This document shows positions 28,238 through 37,955 of a stretch of DNA of 64,000 nucleotides, in pieces (position 1 is the stretch's first letter; the number at the start of each line of letters is the position of its first letter). The notes below the pieces were generated by a model that had not been told where the DNA came from, searched no databases, and saw nothing but the letters and a program-made list of their open reading frames with translations. The DNA comes from Fodinicola feengrottensis (GTDB lineage Bacteria; Actinomycetota; Actinomycetes; Mycobacteriales; HKI-0501): contig NZ_WOTO01000035.1 of the NCBI RefSeq assembly GCF_010993775.1, positions 1 to 64,000 on the forward strand. Direction: 5' to 3'. The translations under genes and the position numbers were made by a program.

Positions 28238-28310
28238 TGCCCCCGGCAGGAATCGAACCTGCGACCAAGTGCTTAGAAGGCACCTGCTCTATCCGCTGAG
28301 CTACGGGGGC
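28238..28310 (-). tRNA. tRNA-Arg (anticodon UCU)
   Basis: Minus strand: acceptor GCCCCCG pairs with CGGGGGC and discriminator A; D arm GCTC...GAGC; anticodon stem GGTGC/GCACT around loop CTTCTAA, giving anticodon TCT; T arm GCAGG-TTCGATT-CCTGC. 73 nt without CCA. Complete and well paired. Confidence 0.97.
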
Positions 28311-28388
28311 GGGACCGGCAGCACAGGGGAGCGTGAGCCCGGTCCCCGTACGCCGCGCGACAACAGGGTAGCGGCTCACAGCTTGGGT

Positions 28389-28994
28389 TCACAGCCAGCC
28401 GTTCTGCTGAGCCACCCTCGCCGCTTCGGTACGGTTGCGAGTTCCGGTTTTCCCGATGGCGGCGGACAAGTAATTGCGCACGGTGCTCTCGGACAGTCGC
28501 AGCGCGACAGCGATGTCGGTGATAGTGGAGCCGTCCACGCCGGCGCGGAGTACGTCCTGCTCACGGCCGGAGAGCGGGTTGGCGCCGGCGGACAGCGCGC
28601 TGGCGGCGAGGTCGGCGTCGACGACGCGCTCGCCGGCGACGACACGGCGGATGGCGGTGGCGAGGTTTTCCACCGGGGCGTCCTTGACCAGGAAGCCGCT
28701 GGCACCAGCCTCCATCGCCCGCCGCAGGTAGCCAGGGCGGCCGAAGGTGGTCAGGATCAATACGCGGCATTCGGGCAGCTCAGCGAGCAGATCGGCGGTC
28801 GCGTCGATGCCCGTACGGCCGGGCATCTCGATGTCCAGCAGGGCCACGTCGGGGCGGGACGTACGAGCCGCTGCCAGCACTTCGTCGCCGGAGGAGACCT
28901 GCGCGACGACTTCCAGGTCGGGCTCCAGGTTCAGCAGCAGCGCGAGAGCGCCTCGCATCATTTGCTGGTCCTCGGCCAGCAGCAGCCGGATCAC
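28389..28994 (-). CDS. Response regulator, NarL/LuxR type, in frame with the upstream kinase
   Basis: 201-residue regulator counted from GTG 28994. Receiver: VIRLLLAEDQQMMRGALALL, phospho-acceptor in VALLDIEMPGRTG, then ILTTFGRPGYLRRA and FLVKDAP. LuxR domain: PLSGREQDVLRAGVDGSTIT and DIAVALRLSESTVRNYLSAA. No stop separates it from the histidine kinase before it, so the printed sequence reads as one kinase-regulator protein. Normally the pair would overlap with GTGA; a lost base is as likely as a true fusion. It resembles the pair at 21699. Confidence 0.9.
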   Translation of the reverse strand: MIRLLLAEDQQMMRGALALLLNLEPDLEVVAQVSSGDEVLAAARTSRPDVALLDIEMPGRTGIDATADLLAELPECRVLILTTFGRPGYLRRAMEAGASGFLVKDAPVENLATAIRRVVAGERVVDADLAASALSAGANPLSGREQDVLRAGVDGSTITDIAVALRLSESTVRNYLSAAIGKTGTRNRTEAARVAQQNGWL

Positions 28995-30110
28995 GGTCGC
29001 ACCGGTGTGTGTGGCGGTCAGGGTGAAGCCATCTGGTACGGGGCCGGCGTCCACCCGGCCACCCGCGGCCGACAGTCGTTCGGCGAGACCGCGAAGGCCC
29101 GTACCAGCGCTCCCGACTGCCCCACCAGCGCCGTCGTCTCGCACCTGGAGCTCGGCGATTCCGTCTCGTACGCGCAGGCTGATCGTGCACTTCCGGGCGT
29201 GACTGTGCCGGATCACGTTGGTGACCGCCTCTCGTACGCACCAGCCGAGCAGGCTTCGGGCCGCCTCAGGCAGCTCTTCGGCCGACTCACTTATGGACAT
29301 CTCGATGCCGGCATCAGCCAGCGCGGACCGGGCGTGGGTGAGCTCGGCGTCCAGGTCTCGTGGGCGGTAACCGGTCACCGCCTCGCGGATCTCGGTGAGT
29401 GCCTGCCGGCCGACCGTCTCGATGTCGGCGGCCTGGAGCGCCGCCTGGTCCGGATCGGTGTGGACCAGCCGGCGGACGACCTCCGCCTTGATCACGACCA
29501 ACGACATCGTGTGGCCGAGCAGGTCATGCAGGTCGCGGGCGAAAACGCGCGCGCTCCTGGTCGACCGCGAGCCGGGCCAACTCCTCGCGGGCCGCCCGCA
29601 ACTCCATGATCGCGGTGCCCATGCCACGGAAGGCGAGGACCACCAGTCCGGCCAGCGCCACCGTCACCACCGAGCTGACGACCGCACCGGGGTGCCCGCT
29701 CAGCCAGGTGGCTGACGCCGCCAGTACGACGGTGCCCCCGCGACGGCGGCCGCGGCCTGCCGCGGCGAGGTGAAGGCCAGCGCGCAGCCGGCCGCGAGAA
29801 ACAGGAACGTCAACCCCCAGCTGTCCCCGTACGCCCAGGTCAGGACCAGTGCGAGGACAGTCGACGGCGCCAGCATGGCGGCCCGCCAGCGGCCCAGCCA
29901 CTGCCAGCGGCCCAGCACGGAGTAGGCCACCGCCGCCAGCAGCGCCACGAAAAAAACCAGCAGACCGGCGCCGGCCAGCAGTGGGTACGCGATCCGGCCG
30001 GTCAGTACGTCCGCGGCCGGGCCGACCAGTGCCAGCAGCCAGGCGAGTGGCACGAACGTACGGAAGCCGTACCTACGTCGGCCGGCGGTTTCCGGCCAGA
30101 AGAAGGTCAC
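28995..30110 (-). CDS. Sensor histidine kinase, DesK/HisKA_3 type (two frameshifts)
   Basis: Membrane kinase starting at GTG 30110 (VTFFWPETAGRRRYGFRTFV). Helices: VPLAWLLALVGPAADVL, LLAGAGLLVFFVALLAAVAY, TFLFLAAGCALAF; after a shift near 29740, VVTVALAGLVVLAFRGM and the signalling helix IMELRAAREELARLAVDQER; after a shift near 29545, the H-box RDLHDLLGHTMSLVVIKAEV. The ATPase domain has REAVTNVIRHSHARKC (N-box) and DDGAGG. It runs without a stop into the response regulator. The signal sensed is unknown. Confidence 0.82.
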
Positions 30111-30222
30111 GTGCTGTCCACCGAAGCTGTCGCCATCAGCGCGTACGTTACCCAAGAACGCACTCGGCGATAGGAGCGAAGGGCCGCTGATCCTGCGCTC
30201 GCCGTGACAAATGTCCCGGTTT

Positions 30223-30691
30223 TCAGCCCAGATGCAGGAAATCCCAGCCGAGCGAAGGCAGCGACACGGCCGCGAGCAGCAGGCCGGCGACGATGGCGGC
30301 GGCCCCGCAGATCAAATAGGTCCACGGCTGCGTACGGGTGTCGAAGCCGTCGACCAGAACATTCCCCGGATCGTCCGGCAGATACCGCACGGTCAGTTGC
30401 CGGCCGGGCCGGATTGTCTTGGAGGAAGCCAATCGGCGGGTCGAGCGGGACGCGGTGGAGGAGGTGGTGACGATCCGGTCGGCGGCCGCCCGGAACCGGA
30501 CCACCGCCCGCGAGCCCCAGCCGCCGGAGCGCCGCAGGCTCACCAGGGTGCCCCCGCGCGGCCCTGCCCTGCCGCCGCAGCATCGCGTGCCGGCGCAGCT
30601 CGGCCAGCCCACCGCCCACGTAGACGAGCCCGACCAGGACCAGCAGCGCGCCCACCGCGACCAGCACGATCAGTCCGAAATGGCTGTCCAC
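30223..30691 (-). CDS. DUF3592 membrane protein (one frameshift)
   Basis: ATG 30691; first helix HFGLIVLVAVGALLVLVGLV, then ELRRHAMLRRQGRAARG. After a shift near 30553 the extracytoplasmic region reads VVRFRAAADRIVTT and RPGRQLTVRYLPDDPGNVLV, the DUF3592 core, and a second helix ends it (YLICGAAAIVAGLLLAAVSL). About 155 residues. Function unknown. It is divergent from the SSB gene at 30847. Confidence 0.78.
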
Positions 30692-30846
30692 GTACGAAGC
30701 CTAGTGGTGTGGCCTAGCACGTCGGCGCCGCTGTTCGAGGTTTTCCCCAGCCCCGGTCGTTGTCCACAGATTCGCGCTGGCCAGGCTGGCGGCCGGTTTC
30801 GGCGCGGCATCGTGGTGCGGGTAGGCCACCGCTGAGAGGAGCTGAC

Positions 30847-31284
30847 ATGACAAGCGAGCCACTGGTGACGATGACCGGATGGTTGGCCACCGTGCCCGTG
30901 ATCAAGGAAGTCCGTAACGGGCAGGTGGTGTGCAATTTCACCCTTGCCTCCACCCCGCGGCGGTATGACCGGGAGATCCAGGCCTGGCGGGACGAGGAGA
31001 CCCTGTTCCTGCGGATCACCTGCTGGCAGCAGATGGCCAAGAATGTCGCGGCCAGCATCACCAAGGGGGATCCGATCGTGGTGCACGGCAAGTTTTCCAT
31101 CCGGCGGTATGAAAAAGATGGCCAACAACGGGTGTCCAACGAGATCTCCGCGTTCAGCGTCGGACCGAACCTGGAGTTCGGCCAGGCCGTGTTCACCAGG
31201 ATCTCGACGGCCCCGGCGCCGGCCCAGCCGCTGCGCGAGGCGGAGGTCATGGCCGAAATGCAGGAGACGCCATTGGCCGCATAA
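30847..31284 (+). CDS. ssb: Single-stranded DNA-binding protein
   Basis: 145-residue SSB-type OB-fold protein, intact. TMTGWLATVPVIKEVRNGQV, VCNFTLASTPRRYDRE, FLRITCWQQMAKNVAASITK and GDPIVVHGKFSIRRYEKDGQ are the conserved strands and tetramer-forming region. The tail is short and does not end in the acidic DDDIPF motif of the essential SSB, so this looks like an accessory copy. GAGGAG lies before ATG 30847. Monocistronic. Confidence 0.9.
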   Translation: MTSEPLVTMTGWLATVPVIKEVRNGQVVCNFTLASTPRRYDREIQAWRDEETLFLRITCWQQMAKNVAASITKGDPIVVHGKFSIRRYEKDGQQRVSNEISAFSVGPNLEFGQAVFTRISTAPAPAQPLREAEVMAEMQETPLAA

Positions 31285-31339
31285 CGAGTTCGCGACAGGC
31301 GAGGTGGCCGCCGGCGGAAGACCACTAGGATTTGGGTTC

Positions 31340-32696
31340 GTGACTGACAACGATTCCCAGGTGTCCGAGCTGCGTGCCGCTGTCGAGCGGGTGCTTCCGT
31401 CCGTACGAGCCGACCTGGAGCGGCTGGTCCGCATCCCCAGTGTCAGCGTCGCCGACTTCGACCAGGCGTTTGTGCGCCAGTCGGCCGAGGCGGTCGCAGA
31501 GCTGTTCCGTGAGGGTCGGGGCCGCCGACGTGCAGATCCTGTCGGTGCCCGACGGTGCTCCGGCCGTGGTGGCGAAGTTCCCGGCGCCCGAAGGCGCGCC
31601 GACAGCGCTGCTCTACGCACACCATGACGTGCAGCCGCCGGGGGCGGAAGAGCTGTGGGAGACCTCGCCGTTCGAGCCGACCGAACGCGATGGCCGGCTG
31701 TACGCGCGTGGTGCCGCCGACGACAAGGCCGGGATCGCCGCGCACCTCGCGGCGCTGCGGGCGTACGACGGCAAGCCGCCGGTCGGCGTGACCATCTTCG
31801 TCGAGGGTGAGGAGGAGATCGGTTCGCCGACGCTTGGCAAGTTCCTCGCCGCGTACAAGGAGCAGCTGTCCAGTGACCTGATGGTGCTTGCCGACTCCAG
31901 CAACTGGGCCATCGGCCAGCCGGCGCTGACGGTCAGCCTGCGTGGGTTGGTCGACTGCTACGTGAACGTGAGGACGCTGGAGAAGGGCGTGCACAGCGGC
32001 ATGTTCGGCGGCGCCGTGCCGGACGCGCTGACCGCGATGTGCCGGCTGATGGCGACCCTGCACGACGACGAGGGCAACGTCGCGATCCCGGGGTTCGCGG
32101 CGGCACCGGACAGTGACCTGGACATCCCCGAGGACCGGATGCGCGAGGAGGCAGGCATGCTCGACGGTGTCGACCTGATCGGCAGCGGTTCGCTGACCAG
32201 CCGGGTCTGGACCCAGCCGTCGGTCACCGTGCTAGCCATCGACTCGCCGGCCACCGCCAAGGCGTCGAACACGCTGCAGCCTTCCGCGCGTGCCAAGGTC
32301 AGCCTGCGGGTGCCGCCTGGCACCGACGCGAAGGACGCCTTCGCGGCGCTGGAGAAGCACCTTCTCGACAACGCGCCGTGGAATGTGCAGGTCACCGTCG
32401 ACCCGGGTGAGATCGGCCAGCCTTACGCGATCGATGCCACCGGCCCACGCTACGACGCGGCTCGGGAGGCCTTCGCCGAGGTGTGGGGCGTGGAACCCGT
32501 CAACATGGGCATCGGTGGGTCGGTGCCTTTCCTCGCCGAATTCGCCGACGCCTTCCCCGGCGCGGCCCTGTTGGTCACCGGCGTGGAAGACCCCGCCTCC
32601 GGTGCCCACGGCCCCAACGAAAGCCTGCATCTCGGCGAATTCGAGAAGGTCTGCCTCGCCGAGACCCTTCTCCTGCACAAACTCTCCCAGCTCTGA
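31340..32696 (+). CDS. M20-family dipeptidase (one frameshift)
   Basis: Zinc peptidase of the M20 family, about 452 residues. GTG 31340 starts DNDSQVSELRAAVERVLPSV; IPSVSVADFDQAF follows. A shift near 31515 leads to ADVQILSVPDGAPAVVAKF. Metal and catalytic residues are all present: YAHHDVQPPG, RGAADDKAG, EGEEEIGSP, LADSSNW and GAHGPNESLHLGEFEK. The dimerisation lid lies between residues about 190 and 310. Cytosolic hydrolysis of dipeptides or similar amides. Confidence 0.9.
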
Positions 32697-32700
32697 CTTT

Positions 32701-33101
32701 CTATAGCAGGACTGGGCGAAGTTTGAGGTCGGCGATGGGCTCGAAGTCCCGGTCCGCGGTGATGAGAACGCGGCCGGTGTGGACGGCGGCCGCGGCGATC
32801 ATCAGGTCAGGGCGACTGCGCGTCAGCCCACGAGCAGCGGTCGCGGCGGCGAGGCGAGCGTGCACCAGGGCCACCGGGATGGTGTAGTCGACGACCTCGA
32901 ACGTCTCGATTGCGCGCATGAGGAACCGACGACGCTGCTCCCGATGGGCGTCGTCGGCGCGCTCGACCCCGTATCCCAGCTCACCGAGCGTCTGACGGAC
33001 ACGGCCACGTCGATGTCCTGCGGCTGAGTCGCGGCTTCGAGGGTTAGCTTTCCGCGCTCCAGGGCGATCAGGATGTTGGTGTCCAACAGCACCTTGGTCA
33101 C
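32701..33101 (-). CDS. vapC: VapC-type PIN-domain toxin ribonuclease (one frameshift)
   Basis: PIN-domain RNase of a type II toxin-antitoxin pair. VLLDTNILIALERGKL contains the first catalytic Asp; after a shift near 33005 the other frame gives GELGYGVERADDAHREQRRR, YTIPVALVHARLAAA, and the metal-binding set SRPDLMIAAAAVHTG and LITADRDFEPI. About 132 residues. GTG 33101 overlaps the antitoxin stop by GTGA. If the shift is real, the toxin would be dead. Confidence 0.85.
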
Positions 33102-33328
33102 CGCGGCGGCTCTCCCCACATGGCCGCGTGCGCCTCTTCGATGGCGGTCGCGAAGGCCGGGTCGGGCTGGCGGTCGGCGTAGAGGGCGATGAGCGCCTCG
33201 CGGTTGGACCGTTCGTACGGGCGGAGCATGGCGACCGGGAGACCGTCGCGAGTCACCGTGATCATCTCGCCTTCCTCGGCCCGCCGGACGGCTTGGGCGA
33301 CGTTACGTGACAGCTCGGAGATGGCCAT
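33098..33328 (-). CDS. vapB: VapB/Phd-type antitoxin
   Basis: 76-residue antitoxin starting MAISELSRNVAQAVRRAEEG, with EMITVTRDGLPVAMLRPYE as the Phd/YefM DNA-binding fold and a flexible C-terminal helix AIEEAHAAMWGEPPR that would wrap the toxin. Two further Met codons upstream (33364, 33358) are in frame but overlap the operator palindrome, so ATG 33328 is preferred. Overlaps vapC. Confidence 0.87.
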   Translation of the reverse strand: MAISELSRNVAQAVRRAEEGEMITVTRDGLPVAMLRPYERSNREALIALYADRQPDPAFATAIEEAHAAMWGEPPR

Positions 33329-33356
33329 GGTCGTCTCTTTCGGTGCGCCCGCGATC

Positions 33357-33385
33357 ATGTACATACACTATCAGTATATGTACAT
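33357..33385. promoter_or_regulatory. Palindromic operator of the VapBC pair
   Basis: ATGTACATA at 33357-33365 and its exact complement TATGTACAT at 33377-33385, separated by 11 bases, directly upstream of the antitoxin start. This is the usual site for autorepression by a VapB-VapC complex. Confidence 0.7.
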
Positions 33386-33521
33386 AACCCTGAGCTGGTT
33401 TTCTTCCTTGACCTCCGCAACGCTAGTCGAACGGGCCTGCTGACCGCTGTCGTCGTCCACAGCGGGCATCGGATGCCGCCAGCGTTATCCACAAGGACGC
33501 CTACTGGCCGGCGGCGTCCCG

Positions 33522-34494
33522 TCAGGGGACGGCGATGACCTTGCCGGTGGCCTGGTTGGCCTCCATGTAGCGGTGTGCTTCGACGATGTCGTCGAGACGG
33601 AAGACGCGGTCGATGTTCGGCTGGTACGTCCCCGCGGCGACCTCGTCGAGGATTCGCTGGAGTGCCGACGCGCCGGCGGCGCCCTTGAAATCGTCGCTGT
33701 GATAGGCGGTCAGCTTGGTGCCGGACGGGATCATCGCCACTGGTTCGAAGCTCGGGATCGCCCAGCTGCCGCTGAGCATCCCGCTCACGCAGACGGTGCC
33801 ACCCGCACGTACGAGATGGAGCGAGTCGACGGTGGTCGGGGCACCGACCAGGTCCAGGATGTAGTCCGGTCCGTCCGGCCAGATTCCCCTGACCTGCTCG
33901 GCAAGATCGTCGCCGTGGTCGAGGACGACGTGGTCGGCGCCGCCGGCCCGCAGCGCCTTCGACTTGTCCTCACGGCGGGTGGTGGCGGCCGGGTCTCGAC
34001 CCCGTGGCCCTTAGCCATCGACAGCGCGGCCATCCCCCGACGGACGAGGTGCCGCCGCGTACGAGCAAGCGTCCCCCGGCGGCGATGCCGAGCACGTCAA
34101 GGGACCCCTGCGTGGTCAGGTACGTCTCCGGCAGCGCGGCGAAAGTCTCCCAGTCCAGGTCGGTGCGGACCGGCATCAACAGCGAGTCGGGCAGCAGCGC
34201 GTACTCGGCGTACCCGCCGTCGAACTCGCGACCCATCTCGCCCATGATCGCGGCGACCTTGGCGCCTACCGGCAAAGTCGCGGACTCGGCGATGACGCCG
34301 ACACACTCGATCCCCAGTACGCGTGGGAAAACCACGTTGGGGGAGTGGCCCTGGCGGGTCATCAGCTCGGACCTGTTCAGTCCGAAGCCTTTCACCTCGA
34401 TCACACTCCAGCCGTCCTTGATGGCCGGGCGGGGGATATGGCGCACTTCGATGACCTCCGGGTCACCGGCTCGCAGGCAGACGGCGGCACGCAT
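33522..34494 (-). CDS. Zinc-free quinone oxidoreductase/alcohol dehydrogenase family (frameshifts in the middle)
   Basis: Medium-chain reductase of the NADPH:quinone oxidoreductase type, about 322 residues. ATG 34494 starts MRAAVCLRAGDPEVIEV; GFGLNRSELMTRQGHSP and FPRVLGIECVGVIAESA are the GroES-like domain with no zinc ligands. The nucleotide-binding loop LLVRGGTSSVG is followed by shifts between about 34050 and 33980; DHVVLDHGDDL then DYILDLVGAPTTVDSLHLV resume the fold, and NIDRVFRLDDIVEAHRYMEA closes it. It diverges from the ligase gene. Confidence 0.85.
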
Positions 34495-34617
34495 GGCAAC
34501 TCCTTCTCGCGACTGGCGACGACTGTCGGACCTGCGCGCTACCGTACCGACCATGACCTGGCATTACCTTCTGGCGTACGGGCCCGCGCCGGCTCGTTCG
34601 ACGGTCGGAGTCGTTGG

Positions 34618-36154
34618 ATGCTGCTGATCAGGCTGGTGGAGACCTCAGCCGCGGTGGGCGCCACCCGCAGCCGGTTGGCGAAGGCGGAGCTGCTGGCTGC
34701 GGTGTTGCGCGAGCTGGCACCGCACGAGCGGCTGCCCGCGGTCGCCTATCTGTCCGGTGAGCTGCGGCAACGCCAGATTGGCGTGGGGTGGCGAAGCATT
34801 CAGGACGTGCCCTCGCCGGCCGCTGAGCCCAGCTTGACGGTCGCTGAGCTCGATGCCGCGTGTGCCGACATCGGCGAGACTTCCGGTGCTGGTTCGCAGG
34901 CTCGTCGGCGGGAGTTGCTCGGCGCTCTTTTCGGCAGGGCGACCGAGGTCGAGCAGGAGTATTTGCGGCGGTTGCTGACCGGGGAGCTGCGGCAGGGCGC
35001 GCGTTGGCTGGGCTGATGGTGGACGCGATAGCCAAGGCGGCCGGGTTGGACATCGGGCTCGTACGACGGGCGGCCCTGCTGTCCGGGGACCTGCGGGCTG
35101 TCGCGGCGGCCGGGCCGGGCTGGGCGGTGGCGCATCGGCTCTGGAGGCGTTCGCGCTCCAGGTCGGGCGGGCGCTGGAGCCGATGCTCGCGGGGACGGCA
35201 CCGGACATCGACGCCGCGATCGAGAAGGTCTGCCCGGCGGCGGTGGAACACAAGCTGGACGGCATCCGCATCCAGGCGCACCGCGACGGTGAGCGGGTGT
35301 GGCTTTTCACCCGCAGCCTCGATGACGTGACGGCTCGGCTGCCGGAGGTCGTCGATTGCGTACGAGCGATGCCGGTCCAGACTGTTGTGTTGGACGGCGA
35401 GGTCATCGCACTCGACGAAGCCGGCCGACCGCGCAAGTTCCAGGTGACCGCCAGCCGGACCGGCCAGCGCGGTGACCCGGAGCGCCTGCGTAAGGAAATG
35501 CCACTGACCGCCGCTTTTTTCGACATCCTGCACCTGGACGGCGTCGACTTGTTGGACGAGCCGGGTTCGCGGCGCTGGGAGGCGCTGGTTTCGGTCGTCC
35601 CGCCGCCGGCTCGGATCAGTCGTCAGGTCGTGGACAACGCGGAGGCCGCCGGTGAGGTTTACGCCCAGGCGCTGGATGCTGGCCATGAAGGCGTGGTGGT
35701 CAAGGCCCTCGATGTGCCGTACCAAAACGGCCGCCGCGGCCGCGGCTGGCTGAAGGTCAAGCCGCGGCACACCCTCGACCTGGTGGTGCTCGCGGTGGAG
35801 TGGGGTCATGGCCGGCGCCGTGGCTGGTTGTCCAACCTGCACCTTGGCGCCCGCGACGAGGAGACCGGCGAGCTGGTCATGCTTGGCAAGACCTTCAAAG
35901 GCATGACCGACGAAATGCTGGCCTGGCAGACCGAAAGACTCCGCGAGCTGGCGGTCGACGAGAACGACTGGGTGGTGCACGTACGCCCCGAGCTGGTCGT
36001 AGAAATCGCCTTCGACGGCGTGCAGGGCAGCACCCGCTATCCGGGCGGGATGGCCCTTCGATTCGCTCGCGTGCTGCGTTATCGCGAAGACAAGAAAGCC
36101 TCCGAAGCCGACACCCTGCAACTTGTAAGAGAAATTTACGAGGGTCGCTCGTAA
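34618..36154 (+). CDS. lig: ATP-dependent DNA ligase (two frameshifts)
   Basis: About 510 residues. ATG 34618 behind GGAG. N-terminal DNA-binding domain: TSAAVGATRSRLAKAELLAA, then after a shift near 35010 VDAIAKAAGLDIGLVRRAAL, and after a shift near 35140 GRALEPMLAGTAPDIDAAI. The adenylated Lys is in EHKLDGIRIQAHRDG (KxDG); other nucleotidyltransferase motifs are LFTRSLDDVT, VVLDGEVIA, HEGVVVKALD and RGWLKVKP. The OB domain ends LQLVREIYEGRS. A non-essential ligase of the mycobacterial LigB kind, for DNA repair. Confidence 0.9.
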
Positions 36155-36291
36155 ATGAGGTCTGTCTCAACTCCACTGGCTATCGAGTATGAAGTGAAGG
36201 GTTCTTGAGATCGATCTGGCGGCGACAACCGACCAGCCCCAGAAACCTCACGAGTCGCAAAATTTTCGTCTACGCGCGTCCTCAAACCCAC

Positions 36292-36314
36292 CCCCCACCC
36301 GATCTGGGTGGGGG
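36292..36314. terminator. Stem-loop after the ligase gene
   Basis: CCCCCACCC (36292-36300) and GGGTGGGGG (36306-36314) form a 9-bp GC stem with loop GATCT, followed by CCAATTTATA. It could terminate from either side and separates chromosomal genes from the prophage end. Confidence 0.65.
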
Positions 36315-36347
36315 CCAATTTATACAAGGGGGTACGACAGTTCTGCG

Positions 36348-36453
36348 CCGTTGAGTGACCAACCCGCTAGCTTCCACCCTCACCTCAGGCTTGCTGACCT
36401 GCGCAAACACAACCCTCGTCGTAGGCCATCGCGCGGCCCGTTGAGTGACCAAC
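36348..36453. repeat. Two direct copies of CCGTTGAGTGACCAAC, 90 bp apart, upstream of the integrase
   Basis: Exact 16-bp copies at 36348-36363 and 36438-36453. Each has GTTG...CAAC ends. They lie between the ligase and the integrase, where an attachment site with integrase arm sites or an operator is expected. The prophage boundary itself is not resolved. Confidence 0.6.
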
Positions 36454-36680
36454 GGGGTCCGAAGAGCTGTGAAGTTATCAATTTGCGTGCCGACAAGGCG
36501 GCAGGCAGTCGGAAGCATGAGCCGATAGCGATACTCACTAGTAGTAGCCGTACGGACGATGACCGTTAGGACAGCCAACAACCACCAAAAGACTCAATCG
36601 AAAAAGCTGTGATGAGGATCATCATCTACTCAGACGCTGCTTGTGCGTCTGAGCCGGTCAAGGCACAGGAGGTAAGCGCG

Positions 36681-37651
36681 ATGGAGCGCGAAAACACAGA
36701 GGCCGCTACGTGGCAGCGTCGGAAAAACGATCTAGCGGGCTCGGCGGCGAATGATTATTTCCGCGCCTTGCGGATGCAGCGTCTGTCTACCAACACGATT
36801 TATGGCTACCGTCAGGGTTTGCGGAAATTGAGCAAATTCGCTGAATCGGTAGGCACGACGCTAGACGCCCTGACGACCGAGCAAATCGAATGCTATCAGG
36901 AAACCCGCGGAGAACTCGGCCTAGCTGACTGCGAGCCTAGTTCGGCGTTCTGGCATCTGGGTATCGGCGTTCGCTACTACCGATGGCTGCAGCGCCGGCA
37001 TCTCCGGGACGACAACCCCTTTGACGACATCGTCATGCCCAAGGTTCCGAAGGCCGTCCCGCACCCGATGCCCGAGCCGTCCATCATGCGCGCGCTGGAA
37101 GCAGCCCCGCCACGGATCCGGATCTGCATCGCCATGGCTCGCGGATGCGGGGCGCGAGCGGACGACATCGCTCGATGCCGCATAGAAGACCTAGAACGGG
37201 AAGCCGAGAACCCGACTGCGATACTCCGCGGGAAGTCCAAGACCCGGCACGTGCCGCTGACGCCGTGGCTGCTGGACGAGATAGAACGGTACCTGAACAC
37301 GCTACCTATCGAGCATCGTACGCGCGGACCGCTGATCCGTAGCCGCGTTTCGCCGTACGGCTCGATCGGGCGGAACTACATCAGCAAACAATGTGGTGCC
37401 TTCTTCCGGGATCAGGGTGTCAGCCAGCGGCTGCACGGATTGCGTCATTCGTTCTGTACCACGCTTCGCCAGGGTGGCGCGGACGCCTTCACGATCAGCG
37501 AAGCCGCGCCGGCCACGAAAGCGTGCGCACCTCCCAGATATACACGCAGATAGCTCAGACCGAAGTACGTGCAGCCATGCTGCTCGCACAGCCGCAACCA
37601 CTCGGCATGACGCGTCCACGAGATTTCGAGTTACGAGAGGATACCGCGTGA
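36681..37651 (+). CDS. int: Tyrosine-recombinase integrase (one frameshift near the end)
   Basis: Prophage integrase, about 323 residues. ATG 36681 is chosen for AGGAGGT nine bases upstream. N-terminal SAM-like core-binding domain: YFRALRMQRLSTNTIYGYRQ. Catalytic domain: Arg in ARGCGARADDIARCRIEDLE, Lys in LRGKSKTRHVPLT, LHGLRHSFCTT (HxxR). A shift near 37505 leads to GHESVRTSQIYTQIAQTEV, with the His and the nucleophilic Tyr. The TGA overlaps the ATG of the next gene (TGATG), the first link in a chain of four coupled genes. Confidence 0.9.
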
Positions 37652-37860
37652 TGTTTGTTCCTAGGCAACGAATCGACGACGCCTACCGCATTGCGCATCA
37701 GCGGCATGTAGTGCTGGTTGCGCTGAAAAAGGCTGGTTGCGAAACGATCGACGAAGCCATTCAGCTCATCAGCGCTCCGTGCCCTGCTGACGCCGCCGAA
37801 GCTGAGCGTCGATTTGCCCTTATCCGAATGTTGTCCGACCAGAAAGGCGCACGCCTGTGA
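37651..37860 (+). CDS. Small unknown protein, 69 aa, coupled to the integrase
   Basis: MFVPRQRIDDAYRIAHQRHV, LKKAGCETIDEAIQLI and ERRFALIRMLSDQKGARL: a helical, mixed-charge protein without membrane segments. The ATG shares bases with the integrase stop and its own stop overlaps the next GTG (GTGA). A directionality or DNA-binding accessory role would fit the position, but no fold is recognised. Confidence 0.75.
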   Translation: MFVPRQRIDDAYRIAHQRHVVLVALKKAGCETIDEAIQLISAPCPADAAEAERRFALIRMLSDQKGARL

Positions 37861-37955
37861 GTACCCGCCTAGTCTACCGCGGAAAGCACCGCGCAATCGG
37901 ACGCTTGAACGCGTTCCTGCTCACATTCAATGCGCTTCTCGTCGGTGCTCGATGA
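37857..37955 (+). CDS. Micro-protein, 32 aa, in the integrase operon
   Basis: GTG 37857 overlaps the preceding stop (GTGA) and the frame ends at 37955, overlapping the ATG of the lipoprotein gene (ATGA). The product is VSTRLVYRGKHRAIG then RLNAFLLTFNALLVGAR: basic first half, hydrophobic second half, so possibly membrane-associated. Coupling on both sides is the main evidence that it is real. Confidence 0.55.
   Translation: MSTRLVYRGKHRAIGRLNAFLLTFNALLVGAR

Noticed and set aside
28176-28299. Peptide containing PPAGIEPATKCLEGTC on the plus strand
   Set aside because: It is the antisense translation of tRNA-Arg and its flank, not a protein end.
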